Below, in pieces: positions 51,108-60,689 of a stretch of DNA of 64,000 bases (its first letter is position 1; the number at the start of each line of letters is the position of its first letter). The position numbers and the translations under genes are program-made. A model generated the notes under the pieces. The model was not told where the DNA came from and made no database searches. It was given only the letters and a program-made list of their open reading frames with translations. This DNA is from 66-474 sp050738155 (lineage in GTDB: Bacteria; Pseudomonadota; Gammaproteobacteria; Xanthomonadales; Rhodanobacteraceae). The stretch is taken from assembly GCA_050738155.1 (NCBI GenBank), contig JBOHYW010000001.1, forward strand, positions 1 to 64,000, read 5' to 3'.

Positions 51108-52079
51108 ATGCACACTTCGCCATTGCCGGATGTCGCACATGGCATCCACGTCATCGATACCGGTTTTCAGCGACCACTGTTCGACGCCGCGTACCTGATT
51201 GTCGAGCAAGCCCGCGCGGCTTTCATCGACTGCGGCACCAATCATTCGCAGCCGCGCTTGCTGGCGAAGTTGGAGCAGGCGGGCTTGAGCGTCGAGAACG
51301 TGGATTGGCTGATCCTTACTCACGTCCATCTCGACCACGCGGGCGGTGCCGGCGAGTTGATGGCGCGCCTGCCCAACGTGAGACTGGTGGTGCATCCGCG
51401 TGGTGCGCGACACATGATCGATCCATCGAAGTTGTGGGCCGGCGCCACGGCGGTGTATGGCGAAGCGGAAATGCAGCGCAGCTACGGCAGGCTGAAACCC
51501 GTGCCCGCCGAGCGCGTAATGGAAGCGCCGGATGATTTCATAGTGGAACTGGCGGGGCGCAGGTTGCATTGCCTCGATACACCCGGCCACGCCAAGCATC
51601 ACAACGCGATCCTCGACGAGTGCAGTGGCTGCATCTTCAGCGGCGACACCTTCGGGCTTTCCTATCGCGAGTTCGATACCGCGAACGGGCCTCTCATCAT
51701 TCCCACCACCTCGCCGGTGCAGTTCGACCCGGATGCGTTGCATGCCTCGATACGACGACTGGTGGCGCTGAACCCACCAGCTATTTACCTCACCCATTTC
51801 GGGCCGGTCATGGATGTACGCCGATTGGGCGACGACCTGCACGCGACCATCGACGCCATGGTGGAACTGGCGCGGCAGCATGCCGACAGCGAAGATCGAC
51901 ACGTTGCACTGGTCGATGCAATCGCGCAGCTCTACGTGCGCCGCGCCCACGCCCACGGCTGCAAGCAATCGCCGGAAGAGATCCGCGATTTGCTGGCGAT
52001 CGACATCGAACTCAACGTGCAGGGGCTCGAAGTGTGGCTGCAGCGCAGGGCAAGCCTCGGTGGCGAGCCGTCTGCGTAG
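51108..52079 (+). CDS. MBL-fold metallo-hydrolase
   Basis: 323 residues from the ATG at 51108; the frame extends far upstream across the previous gene without homology. The zinc motif THVHLDHAGG (about 72-81), a later TPGHAKHHN and the SGDTFG block, and a C-terminal YLTHFGPV histidine make a complete metallo-beta-lactamase site. The whole-length pattern (AAYLIVEQARAAFIDCGTN at the start) is like bacterial hydrolases related to glyoxalase II. No signal peptide, so probably cytosolic. The substrate is unknown. Confidence 0.83.
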   Translation: MHTSPLPDVAHGIHVIDTGFQRPLFDAAYLIVEQARAAFIDCGTNHSQPRLLAKLEQAGLSVENVDWLILTHVHLDHAGGAGELMARLPNVRLVVHPRGARHMIDPSKLWAGATAVYGEAEMQRSYGRLKPVPAERVMEAPDDFIVELAGRRLHCLDTPGHAKHHNAILDECSGCIFSGDTFGLSYREFDTANGPLIIPTTSPVQFDPDALHASIRRLVALNPPAIYLTHFGPVMDVRRLGDDLHATIDAMVELARQHADSEDRHVALVDAIAQLYVRRAHAHGCKQSPEEIRDLLAIDIELNVQGLEVWLQRRASLGGEPSA

Positions 52080-52096
52080 CCATCTGGCGCGCGCCC

Positions 52097-52124
52097 ATGA
52101 CGATTGTCCTATGCAATTGGTCAT
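52097..52124. promoter_or_regulatory. Palindrome upstream of the M28 peptidase array
   Basis: ATGACGATTG, a 7-nt centre, then CAATTGGTCAT form a near-perfect dyad 18 bp past the MBL gene and about 90 bp before the first peptidase start. It lacks a T-run and might be an operator. It is not a copy of the six-member module. Confidence 0.35.
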
Positions 52125-52212
52125 GTGATGGCGTACAAAGGGCGTTCCTGCCGGCGTGAAACATACGCGATGCTCGTGTGTGGGGAGACCGGTGACTGAT
52201 GAGGGGTTGTCC

Positions 52213-54525
52213 ATGAATCCGGTGAATTGGCGCAAGTTCGGGGTGGCGCTGGCGTGTCTGTCGTTGACCTGCACCGCGGGCGTGGCGACACCGCCCGCGT
52301 CCGGCAACGCGGGCGGTTCCGGCATGCTGGGCTTCACGACCAGCGGTGCCGCCAGCGAGAAGAACCTCGAACAACGTTTCGATGCGCTGCTGAGCGCGTC
52401 CGAAATGCGCGGCTGGCTGAAACGGATGTCGTCCGAGCCCAATCAGGTTGGTTCGCCGCACGACAAGGCCAACGCCGAATTCATGTTGTCGCTGTTCAAG
52501 AAGTGGGGCTGGGACGCGCATATCGAGAAGTTCGACGTGCTCTATCCGACGCCGAAGCAGGAATTGGTTGAACTCGTCGCGCCGACGCATTTCAAGGCCA
52601 CGCTGCACGAGCCGCCCATCAAGGGTGATCGCACCTCGGCGTTGCCGGGCGCCCTGCCGCCCTACAACGTGTACGGCGCCGATGGCGACGTAACCGGCGA
52701 GCTGGTGTACGTCAATTACGGCATGCCGGACGATTACAAGGAACTCGCGCGGCTCGGCGTCAGCGTCAAGGGCAAGATCGTGATCGTGCGCTACGGCGGC
52801 GGCTGGCGCGGCCTGAAGCCGGAACTCGCCCATGAACACGGGGCGATCGGTTGCATCATCTATTCCGATCCCCGCAACGACGGTTATTTCCAGGGTGACA
52901 CGTACCCCAAGGGGCCGACGCGTCCAGCGGAAGGCGTGCAGCGTGGCTCGGTGGCCAAGATGCAGCTTTACCCGGGTGACCCGACCACGCCGGGCTACGG
53001 CTCGGTGCCGGGCGCAAAGCACCTTGCAGTCAAGGATGCAAAGACCGTCTTGAAGATTCCGGTGCTGCCAATTTCCTACGCTGATGCAACGCCGCTGCTG
53101 AAGGCGATGGGCGGCCCGGTTGCACCCGAAAGCTGGCGCGGCGCGCTGCCGTTTACCTATCACGTTGGCGCGGGCCCGGCCAAGGTCCACATGATGGTGA
53201 AATCGAACTGGACCCTGAAACCGATCTACGACGTGATCGCCAAGTTGCCCGGCTCCAGCGATGCCGAACAATGGGTGCTGCGCGGCAACCATCACGATGG
53301 CTGGGTATTCGGCGCATACGATCCGCTGGCCGGCATGATTGCGGAGCTGGACGAAGCCAAGGCCATGGGCAAGCTTTACCAGCAGGGCTGGCGACCGAAG
53401 CGCACCATCGTGTATGCGAGTTGGGACGGCGAGGAACCGGGCTTGCTCGGTTCCACCGAATGGGCCGAAACCCACGCCAAGGAGCTCAAGCAGAAGGCGG
53501 TGTTGTACCTCAACTCCGATACCAACGGACGCGGTTTCCTGTTTGCCGGTGGCAGCCATTCACTCCAGCACCTGGTCAACCAGGTCGCGGCGGGCGTGAC
53601 CGATCCGGAAACCAAGGCCAGCGTGCAGCAGCGCCAACGCGCCTTCATCGAAGTGAACGCAGCCAAACCCGGTGCCAATCCGCGCTTCAAGGCCATGGCC
53701 AAGCAGGCCGCCAAAGGCGGTGACTTGCAGATTTCGCCGCTGGGTTCCGGTTCCGATTACAGCGCGTTCCTGCAGCACCTCGGCATCGCGACGCTGGACC
53801 TGGGCTTCGGTGGCGAGGACAAGGATGGCGGCATCTACCACTCGCGCTACGACTCGTTCGATCACTTCATCCGCTTTGGCGATCCGACCTTCGAGTATGA
53901 AGTTGCGCTGGCCAAGGTCGCCGGGCACATCGTGATGCGCACCGCCAACGCGGCAGTGTTGCCGATGCGGTTCGGCGATTTCAGCACGACGCTGGATCAC
54001 TACGTCAAGCAGATGCACAAGGAAGCCGACAACGAACGCAAGGCGGCTCAAGCGCAGCACAAATTGTTCGCTGCGGATGCGTACAAGTTGGCGGCCGATC
54101 CCATGCATCCGGTGGCGCCACCTGAGCGTCTCGCGGATGTGCCGAAGATCGACTTCGCGCCACTCGATGCGGCGGCAAAGAAGTTGAAGGAAAGTGCACA
54201 AGCCTATGAAAAGGCTTACAACGCGCGTGCGGAAAAGGGCCTCGACATTCCCACCAACCAGTTGCGTCAGGTGAACCAGTTGATGGGCACGTTGGAGCAA
54301 CGCCTGCTCGACGCGCAAGGCCTGCCGGGTCGTCCCTGGTACAAGAATTTCATCCAGGCGCCCGGCGCGCTCACCGGTTATGCGCCGAAGATCATCCCGA
54401 CCGTACACGAAGCGCTGGATGCGCACGACTGGAAACGTGCCGACAAGTACGCGGCGGTCACGGCCAAAGTGCTCGACAACTACCGCGCGCAACTCGACAA
54501 GCTGACGGCGTTGTTGAAACGCTGA
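52213..54525 (+). CDS. Exported M28B peptidase, glutamate carboxypeptidase II-like (copy 2)
   Basis: Start ATG at 52213 after GAGGGG; 770 residues with a signal peptide (FGVALACLSLTCTAGVA). The order is the same as copy 1: PA domain, zinc peptidase, dimerisation domain. Metal and catalytic residues visible: RGNHHDGWVFGAYD, SWDGEEPGLLGSTEW, LNSDTNGRGF, YHSRYDSFDHF. It is the first of three tandem paralogues, each with its own strong ribosome site and intergenic gaps of 180 and 69 bp. Expected role: removal of C-terminal residues from exported or imported peptides in the periplasm. No regulon operator precedes it, so its control differs from copy 1. Confidence 0.9.
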   Translation: MNPVNWRKFGVALACLSLTCTAGVATPPASGNAGGSGMLGFTTSGAASEKNLEQRFDALLSASEMRGWLKRMSSEPNQVGSPHDKANAEFMLSLFKKWGWDAHIEKFDVLYPTPKQELVELVAPTHFKATLHEPPIKGDRTSALPGALPPYNVYGADGDVTGELVYVNYGMPDDYKELARLGVSVKGKIVIVRYGGGWRGLKPELAHEHGAIGCIIYSDPRNDGYFQGDTYPKGPTRPAEGVQRGSVAKMQLYPGDPTTPGYGSVPGAKHLAVKDAKTVLKIPVLPISYADATPLLKAMGGPVAPESWRGALPFTYHVGAGPAKVHMMVKSNWTLKPIYDVIAKLPGSSDAEQWVLRGNHHDGWVFGAYDPLAGMIAELDEAKAMGKLYQQGWRPKRTIVYASWDGEEPGLLGSTEWAETHAKELKQKAVLYLNSDTNGRGFLFAGGSHSLQHLVNQVAAGVTDPETKASVQQRQRAFIEVNAAKPGANPRFKAMAKQAAKGGDLQISPLGSGSDYSAFLQHLGIATLDLGFGGEDKDGGIYHSRYDSFDHFIRFGDPTFEYEVALAKVAGHIVMRTANAAVLPMRFGDFSTTLDHYVKQMHKEADNERKAAQAQHKLFAADAYKLAADPMHPVAPPERLADVPKIDFAPLDAAAKKLKESAQAYEKAYNARAEKGLDIPTNQLRQVNQLMGTLEQRLLDAQGLPGRPWYKNFIQAPGALTGYAPKIIPTVHEALDAHDWKRADKYAAVTAKVLDNYRAQLDKLTALLKR

Positions 54526-54556
54526 GCGGGAAGGGCTTCGTCAGCGAGGCTACGCA

Positions 54557-54592
54557 GTCGGGTGGTACCGGGATTGCACCGGGCCACCCGAC
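54557..54592 (+). terminator. Hairpin between M28 copies 2 and 3
   Basis: GTCGGGTGG at 54557-54565 pairs exactly with CCACCCGAC at 54584-54592. No T-run follows, so it may be an mRNA-stabilising hairpin or partial terminator in the 180-bp gap. Confidence 0.5.
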
Positions 54593-54705
54593 GCATTCGT
54601 GGAGCGTGGTTGGAAACTGACAGGGAGAGGAACAGGGTTTCACGTCGGCCAGCGTGACCGGCGCGAACAAACCGACATCGTTGGCGAAGACGGGAGGGTT
54701 TTGCG

Positions 54706-57015
54706 ATGACCAGGAGCATGCGCGGATTCGTGTTGGCCGTTGGCTGCGCGTCGCTGGTGTTTGCCGCAGGCGCTGCGATACCGCCTGAACACCCGTCGCC
54801 AAGCGCCGGCGGCATGCTGGGTTTCACCGCGGCGGGCGCCACGCGGCAGCACAACCTTGAAAAGCGTTTTGACGCGCTGCTCAGCGCTGGCGAAATGCGC
54901 GGCTGGATGAAGCGCCTGTCCTCCGCGCCCAACCAGGTCGGTTCGCCGCACGACAAGGCCAACGCCGAATGGATGTTGGCGCAATTCAAGAAATGGGGTT
55001 GGGACGCGCACATCGAAAAATTCGACGTGTTGTATCCGACGCCGAAGCACGAATTGGTGGAACTGGTCGCGCCGAATCATTTCAAGGCAACCCTGCACGA
55101 ACCGCCAGTCAAGGGCGACCGCACATCGAGCCTTTCCGGCGCGTTGCCGCCGTACAACATCTACAGCGCCGACGGCGACGTGACAGGCGAACTGGTATAC
55201 GTCAACTACGGCATGCCGGGGGACTACAAGGAACTCAAGCGGCTCGGCGTCAACGTCAAGGGCAAGATCGCGATCGTGCGCTACGGCGGCGGTTGGCGCG
55301 GCCTGAAGCCGCAGCTCGCCTATGAGCACGGCGCGATCGGTTGCATCATCTATTCCGATCCGCGTGACGACGGCTATTTCCAGGCTGATCCATACCCCCA
55401 GGGGCCGATGCGTCCCGCGGAAGGGGTGCAGCGCGGCTCGGTGATGGAGGAACAGATCTATCCGGGCGACCCGACTACGCCGGGCTACGGTTCGGTGCCG
55501 GGCGCGAAGCACCTGCCGGTGAAGGACGCCCGGACCATCCAGAAGATTCCGGTGTTGCCGATTTCGTATGCAGATGCGACGCCGCTGCTGAAAGCCATGG
55601 GCGGGCCGGTCGCGCCCGAGAACTGGCGCGGCGCGTTGCCATTCACCTATCACGTCGGTGCCGGCCCGGCCAAGGTTCACTTGGTGGTGAAGTCGAACTG
55701 GCAGTTGAAGCCTGTCTACGACGTGATCGCCAAGCTGCCGGGTACCACCGACGCCAGTCAATGGGTGTTGCGCGGCAATCATCATGATGGCTGGGTGTTC
55801 GGCGCATTCGACCCGCTGGCGGGTGCCGTTGCGATGCTGGGCGAGGCCAAGGCCATGGGCGCGCTGTACCAACAGGGTTGGCGACCGAAGCGGACCATCG
55901 TCTACGCGAGTTGGGATGGCGAAGAACCCATGTTGCTGGGTTCCACCGAGTGGGCGGAAACCCATGCGAAGGAACTCAAGCAGAAAGCGGTCCTGTATCT
56001 CAATTCGGACACCAACGGGCGTGGCTTTCTGTTCGCCGGCGGCAGTCATTCGTTGCAGTACCTGGTCAACCGGGTCGCGGCCAGCGTGACCGATCCGGAG
56101 ACGAAGGTCAGCGTCGAGCGGCGCCGGCGTGCTGCGCTGCGCGTCCGCGCAGCCGGGAAAGGTGCGAATCCGCGAATCAAACGAATCGCCAAGCTGGCTG
56201 GTGCGCATGGCGACATTCCGCTGTCGGCGTTGGGTTCCGGCTCCGACTTCAGCCCGTTCGTGGATCACCTCGGCATCGCGACGTTGAACGTCGGCTTCGG
56301 CGGCGAGGGCAAGAACGGGGGCATCTACCACTCGCGTTACGATTCCTTCGATCACTTCATCCGCTTCGGTGATCCGACCTTCGATTACGAAGTCGCCTTG
56401 GCCGAGGTGGCCGGTCGCATCGTGATGCGTACCGCCGACGCGAAGCTGCTGCCGATGCGTTTCGGTGATTTCAGCAGCACGCTGGACCGTTACGTCGAGC
56501 AATTGCACAAGCAAGCGAAGAAGGAGCGCAAGGCGGCCGAGGCCCAGCACAAGCTGTTCGCGGCTGGTGCGTACAAGCTGGCTTCGGATCCGCGCCATCC
56601 GCTGGCGCCGCCGGTGCGGCTCACGGCGGTTCCGAAGATCGACTTCGGACCGTTGGACAGCGCAGCGAAGCAATTGAAGCAAAGTGCGCAGAGCTATGCA
56701 AAGGCTTACGACACACGCGCGGCAAACGGACTCGACATTCCTTCGAGCCAGTTGCATCAGGCCAACCAGTTGATGGGTACGCTCGAGCAGCGCCTGTTGG
56801 ATGCACAAGGCCTGCCGGGTCGGCCCTGGTACAAGCATTTCATCCAGGCACCGGGCGCGTTGACCGGCTACGCGCCCAAGACCATTCCGGCTGTGCGCGA
56901 GGCACTGGATGCGCATGACTGGAGTCGCGCCGACAAGTATGCGGCGGTGACGGCCAAGGTGCTGGACAACTATCGTGCGCAGCTCGACAAGCTGACGGCA
57001 TTGCTCGAGCAATAG
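54706..57015 (+). CDS. Exported M28B peptidase, glutamate carboxypeptidase II-like (copy 3)
   Basis: Start ATG at 54706 after GGGAGGG; 769 residues, signal peptide (GFVLAVGCASLVFAAGAA). Domains are as in the other copies. Zinc-site elements: RGNHHDGWVFGAFD, SWDGEEPMLLGSTEW (Met where the others have Gly after Pro), LNSDTNGRGF, YHSRYDSFDHF. The middle region around RRAALRVRAAGKGANPRIK differs most from its neighbours, which may alter substrate preference. It is closest to copy 2 by inspection, consistent with a recent tandem duplication. Confidence 0.9.
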   Translation: MTRSMRGFVLAVGCASLVFAAGAAIPPEHPSPSAGGMLGFTAAGATRQHNLEKRFDALLSAGEMRGWMKRLSSAPNQVGSPHDKANAEWMLAQFKKWGWDAHIEKFDVLYPTPKHELVELVAPNHFKATLHEPPVKGDRTSSLSGALPPYNIYSADGDVTGELVYVNYGMPGDYKELKRLGVNVKGKIAIVRYGGGWRGLKPQLAYEHGAIGCIIYSDPRDDGYFQADPYPQGPMRPAEGVQRGSVMEEQIYPGDPTTPGYGSVPGAKHLPVKDARTIQKIPVLPISYADATPLLKAMGGPVAPENWRGALPFTYHVGAGPAKVHLVVKSNWQLKPVYDVIAKLPGTTDASQWVLRGNHHDGWVFGAFDPLAGAVAMLGEAKAMGALYQQGWRPKRTIVYASWDGEEPMLLGSTEWAETHAKELKQKAVLYLNSDTNGRGFLFAGGSHSLQYLVNRVAASVTDPETKVSVERRRRAALRVRAAGKGANPRIKRIAKLAGAHGDIPLSALGSGSDFSPFVDHLGIATLNVGFGGEGKNGGIYHSRYDSFDHFIRFGDPTFDYEVALAEVAGRIVMRTADAKLLPMRFGDFSSTLDRYVEQLHKQAKKERKAAEAQHKLFAAGAYKLASDPRHPLAPPVRLTAVPKIDFGPLDSAAKQLKQSAQSYAKAYDTRAANGLDIPSSQLHQANQLMGTLEQRLLDAQGLPGRPWYKHFIQAPGALTGYAPKTIPAVREALDAHDWSRADKYAAVTAKVLDNYRAQLDKLTALLEQ

Positions 57016-57084
57016 CCGCGAGATGTCAGTTGGCGGAAAAGTTGCGTGAACATCATTCATGGCGGAAGACCAAGAGAGGTTGCA

Positions 57085-59391
57085 ATGAGCGGAAGAATCG
57101 TACGCAGTCTGGTGTTGGCGCTGGGATGCGCGTCGCTGACTTTTGCCGCAGGCGCGGCAGCCCCGGCCGATACCGGCGCGGACTCGCACATGCTGGGCTT
57201 CACTGCGAGCGGAGCCACCCAGGAACTGAACCTGGAACAGCGCTTCGACAAGCAGCTCAGCGCCTCGGAAATGCGCGACTGGCTGAAGCGCCTGTCGTCG
57301 CAGCCCAATCAGGTCGGTTCACCGCACGACAAGGCCAATGCCGAATGGGTGCTGGCGCAGTTCAAGAAGTGGGGCTGGGATGCACACATCGAAAAATTCG
57401 ATGTGTTGTATCCGACGCCAAAACACGAATTGGTCGAGTTGATCGCGCCGAGCCATTTCAAGGCCAAGCTGCACGAACCGCCGATCAAGGGCGACCGCAC
57501 TTCGGCACTGCCGGGCGCATTGCCGCCGTACAACGTCTACAGTCCCGACGGCGACGTCACCGGCGAGCTGGTGTACGTCAACTACGGCATGCCCGACGAT
57601 TACAAGCAACTCGCGCGGATGGGCGTCAGCGTCAAGGGCAAGATCGTGATCGTGCGCTACGGTGGTGGCTGGCGTGGCTTGAAGCCCCGGCTCGCATACG
57701 AACACGGTGCGATCGGCTGCCTGATCTATTCCGATCCGCGCGACGACGGTTATTTCGTCGGCGACACCTATCCCAAGGGCTCGATGCGACCGGCCGACGG
57801 CGTGCAGCGCGGTTCGGTCGAAGCCCAACCGCTGAATTATCCCGGTGATCCGTCGACGCCCGGTTACGGCTCGGTAGCGGGCGCCAAGCACTTGCCGCTG
57901 GACAAGATCAAGGACTTGCAGAAGATTCCGGTGCTGCCGATTTCCTATGCCGATGCGACCCCGCTGCTGAAGGCGATGGGTGGCCCGGTGGCGCCGGAGA
58001 AGTGGCGCGGCGCACTGCCGTTCACCTATCACGTCGGTGGCGGCCCGGCCAAGGTGCACATGGTCGTCAAGTCCGACTGGGGCTTGAAGACGATCTACGA
58101 CGTGATCGCCAAGCTGCCGGGGAGCAGCGATGCCGACCAGTGGGTGTTGCGCGGTAACCACCGCGACGGCTGGGTGTTTGGTGCCGACGATCCGCTGGCC
58201 GGCACGGTTGCCCAATTGGGCGAGGCCAAGGCCCTGGGCGCTTTGTACAAGCAGGGCTGGCGGCCCAAGCGCACCATCGTGTACGCCAGTTGGGATGCCG
58301 AGGAGCCGGGCCTGCTCGGCTCCACCGAATGGGTCGAGACGCACGCGAAGGAATTGCAACGCAAGGCGGTGCTGTATCTCAACACCGACGGCAACGGCCG
58401 CGGGTTCCTGCATGCGGGCGGCAGCCCCTCGCTGCAGCACCTGGTGAACCAGATTGCCGCGGGCGTGACCGACCCCGAAACCGGGGTGAGCGTGCAGCGG
58501 CGCTTGCGCGCGCGGCTGATGGTCGAAGGCAATCGGCCAGGCGCCAGCGCGCGCAGCAAGGCGCTCGCCAAACTCGCCGGGCAGGGCAAGGACTTGTGGA
58601 TCTCGCCGCTGGGATCCGGCTCCGACTTCGGTACGTTCCTCGATCGTCTCGGAATCGCGGTGCTGTCGGTCGGCTTCGGTGGCGAGAACAAAGGCGGTGT
58701 CTATCACTCGCGCTATGACTCGTTCGACCACTTCATCCGCTTCGGCGATCCGACCTTCGAGTACGAAGTGGCGCTGGCCAAAGTCGTGGGTCACGTCATG
58801 CTGCGCAGCGCGAATGCCAAGGTGCTGCCGATGCGCTTCGGCGACTTCAGCGCGGCATTGGATCGCTACGTCGCGAAGCTGCACAAGGACGTCGATGCCG
58901 AGCGCAAGTCCGTCAAGCAGCAGCACGAATTGCTGGACAGCGGTGCGTACAAGCTGGCGAGCGATCCCATGCACCCGCTGGCACCGCCGGCGCGCCTGTC
59001 GGAGGTTCCGAACATCGACTTCAGCATGCTCGACACCGCGGCCAGCAAGCTGAAGAAGAGTGCGCAAGCCTTCGAGACGGCCTACGCGGCGCGTGCCACA
59101 GCGGGGCTGGACATTCCGGCTTCCCGGCTCACGCAGATCAATCAATTGATGGGAACGTTGGCGCAGCGCCTGGCCAATGACCGCGGGCTGCCCGGACGCA
59201 CGTGGTACAGGAACGAGATCTATGCCCCCGGCATCCTGAAAGGCTATGGCGTCGCCATTTTCCCGGCCATACGCCAGGAATTGGTAGCACGGAAGTGGAC
59301 GGCCGCACAGTCCAATGCAGCGGTGATCGCGGCAACGCTGGACGGGTACCGCAAGCAGCTCGACCAGTTGACCGTGTTGCTGAAGCGCTGA
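57085..59391 (+). CDS. Exported M28B peptidase, glutamate carboxypeptidase II-like (copy 4)
   Basis: Start ATG at 57085 after AGAGAGG; 768 residues, signal peptide (SLVLALGCASLTFAAGAA). Active-site variants here are closest to human GCPII: GNHRDGW (others GNHHDGW), SWDAEEPGLLGSTEW (others DGEE) and LNTDGNGRGF (others NSDTN). The rest of the fold, PA and dimerisation domains, is conserved. These changes in first- and second-shell positions suggest that this copy has a different substrate from copies 1 to 3. It ends the array before a strong bidirectional hairpin. Confidence 0.9.
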   Translation: MSGRIVRSLVLALGCASLTFAAGAAAPADTGADSHMLGFTASGATQELNLEQRFDKQLSASEMRDWLKRLSSQPNQVGSPHDKANAEWVLAQFKKWGWDAHIEKFDVLYPTPKHELVELIAPSHFKAKLHEPPIKGDRTSALPGALPPYNVYSPDGDVTGELVYVNYGMPDDYKQLARMGVSVKGKIVIVRYGGGWRGLKPRLAYEHGAIGCLIYSDPRDDGYFVGDTYPKGSMRPADGVQRGSVEAQPLNYPGDPSTPGYGSVAGAKHLPLDKIKDLQKIPVLPISYADATPLLKAMGGPVAPEKWRGALPFTYHVGGGPAKVHMVVKSDWGLKTIYDVIAKLPGSSDADQWVLRGNHRDGWVFGADDPLAGTVAQLGEAKALGALYKQGWRPKRTIVYASWDAEEPGLLGSTEWVETHAKELQRKAVLYLNTDGNGRGFLHAGGSPSLQHLVNQIAAGVTDPETGVSVQRRLRARLMVEGNRPGASARSKALAKLAGQGKDLWISPLGSGSDFGTFLDRLGIAVLSVGFGGENKGGVYHSRYDSFDHFIRFGDPTFEYEVALAKVVGHVMLRSANAKVLPMRFGDFSAALDRYVAKLHKDVDAERKSVKQQHELLDSGAYKLASDPMHPLAPPARLSEVPNIDFSMLDTAASKLKKSAQAFETAYAARATAGLDIPASRLTQINQLMGTLAQRLANDRGLPGRTWYRNEIYAPGILKGYGVAIFPAIRQELVARKWTAAQSNAAVIAATLDGYRKQLDQLTVLLKR

Positions 59392-59397
59392 ACGAAT

Positions 59398-59431
59398 CGT
59401 GGTGTGCGGGGCTGGGGCTCCGCACACCACG
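59398..59431. terminator. Bidirectional terminator hairpin between convergent genes
   Basis: CGTGGTGTGCGG at 59398-59409 pairs perfectly with CCGCACACCACG at 59420-59431 around a 10-nt loop. It lies 6 bp past the last M28 gene and 40 bp past the end of the minus-strand gene that follows. Confidence 0.7.
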
Positions 59432-59471
59432 GTCGCACCCCCAATCGTCCGCCGTTGCCGCCTTCGCGCGT

Positions 59472-60635
59472 TCAGTGCTGCTTGATCGCGTGCAGCAGCG
59501 ACTGCAATCCCTTGGCAATCTTTCCTGCGCGGTTGACGGTTTGGTTGCCCGGATTGTTGTTGCCGAACAAACCTGCCGTATCCGCGCCAAGGCTCTGAAA
59601 ATCCAATGCGTACTGGTTGTCGGGGCGTACCCTTTGCCGGCCCGGGACCTGCACCACGGTGTCGATCGGAAGATTGACGCTGAAGGCACTGCCGACCGGC
59701 CCGTTGCCGACGCCCACGCTGAAGACCCAGCTTGCGTTGCGACTGGCACCCGGTGTCAGCACGAAGGCACCCTTGATGGAGTCCTGGCCAAGAACGGCGA
59801 TACCCGCGATGCGGTCCTTGTAACGCGTGTCGACGGTGTAGCGGTTGCCGTATTGGTCCACCATCGCCGAGGAATTGCGCCACGGAAACGCCAGTGCAAC
59901 GGGCTGACTACTGGTGTTGCGAAAGCTGACGTTGAGGCGCAGGTTGCGGGTCTTGTGATAGCGACCCCACGACGCATTGACCGAAGTGACCGTGGCCGTG
60001 AACAGGCCGGCGTCGTAGCACGGCTGCGTGGTGCCGACGCAGCCTCCGCTTGCGACCGGCGTGCCCTGTACGCCTTCGCCCAGCCCTTGGTAGTTCAACA
60101 CGTACTCGTCGCCGACCTTGAAACCCTGCTGCCCGGGAATCGGCGTCAGTTCGTGGATGGGCAGACTGACACTGTAGACCTTGCCGATGGCGTTGCCGCC
60201 AACGCCTGCGCCGAGGATCCAGCTGGCGCTACGGCTGGAATGCGGCGCGATGGTGAAGCGGCCGTCGACCGAGTTGTGGCCGACGGTGGCGATGCCGACG
60301 ATGTTTTGCCGGAAGCGCCAATCGACGGAGTAGATGTTGCCGTAGCTGTCGGTCGCCGTCGCGGCACTGCGCCACGGGAAGGCCAGCGAAACCGGATGGT
60401 CGCTGGTGTTGGTGAAGTCGATGCTGAGACGCAGGTAGCGGGACTTGTGGTAGCGACCCCACGATGGAGTGACGGAGGTAACCTTGGCCGTGAACAAACC
60501 GGCCTCGTAGCACGGTTGCGTGGCGCCGGTACAGCCTTTGGCCTGGGCCGGGGCGGTGGCAAGCAGGGTGACGAGGCCGACCAGTAACGCCAGCGGCAGC
60601 GTTCGGATAAAAATAATGCGGGTTGAGGTGCTCAT
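59472..60635 (-). CDS. Secreted protein with two tandem copies of an unknown domain
   Basis: Start ATG at 60635 after AGGAA; 387 residues with a signal peptide (LPLALLVGLVTLLATAPAQA). The mature part is an internal duplication of a ~140-residue unit: each begins with a Cys pair (GCTGATQPCYEAGLFTA and GCVGTTQPCYDAGLFTA) and contains SWGRYHK, LAFPWR, a DxYGNxYxVD stretch and ASW. The paired cysteines probably form a disulfide. The units look like beta-rich domains resembling DUF4352-type secreted modules, but I cannot name the family. It is the last gene of the minus-strand set running from the right edge. Confidence 0.75.
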   Translation of the reverse strand: MSTSTRIIFIRTLPLALLVGLVTLLATAPAQAKGCTGATQPCYEAGLFTAKVTSVTPSWGRYHKSRYLRLSIDFTNTSDHPVSLAFPWRSAATATDSYGNIYSVDWRFRQNIVGIATVGHNSVDGRFTIAPHSSRSASWILGAGVGGNAIGKVYSVSLPIHELTPIPGQQGFKVGDEYVLNYQGLGEGVQGTPVASGGCVGTTQPCYDAGLFTATVTSVNASWGRYHKTRNLRLNVSFRNTSSQPVALAFPWRNSSAMVDQYGNRYTVDTRYKDRIAGIAVLGQDSIKGAFVLTPGASRNASWVFSVGVGNGPVGSAFSVNLPIDTVVQVPGRQRVRPDNQYALDFQSLGADTAGLFGNNNPGNQTVNRAGKIAKGLQSLLHAIKQH

Positions 60636-60689
60636 GGACGTGATTCCTGTGGCAAAGGGAGGACGCGAACGCATGGACGGTGTCGCGGG

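Noticed and set aside
57319..59883. Antisense open frame of about 854 codons on the minus strand opposite the last M28 gene
   Set aside because: It mirrors the codon pattern of the real gene in GC-rich DNA, has no ribosome site or domain, and its translation is rich in Arg, His and Gln. Similar long antisense frames at 54640-57189, 52012-53559 and 14860-16965 were discarded for the same reason.
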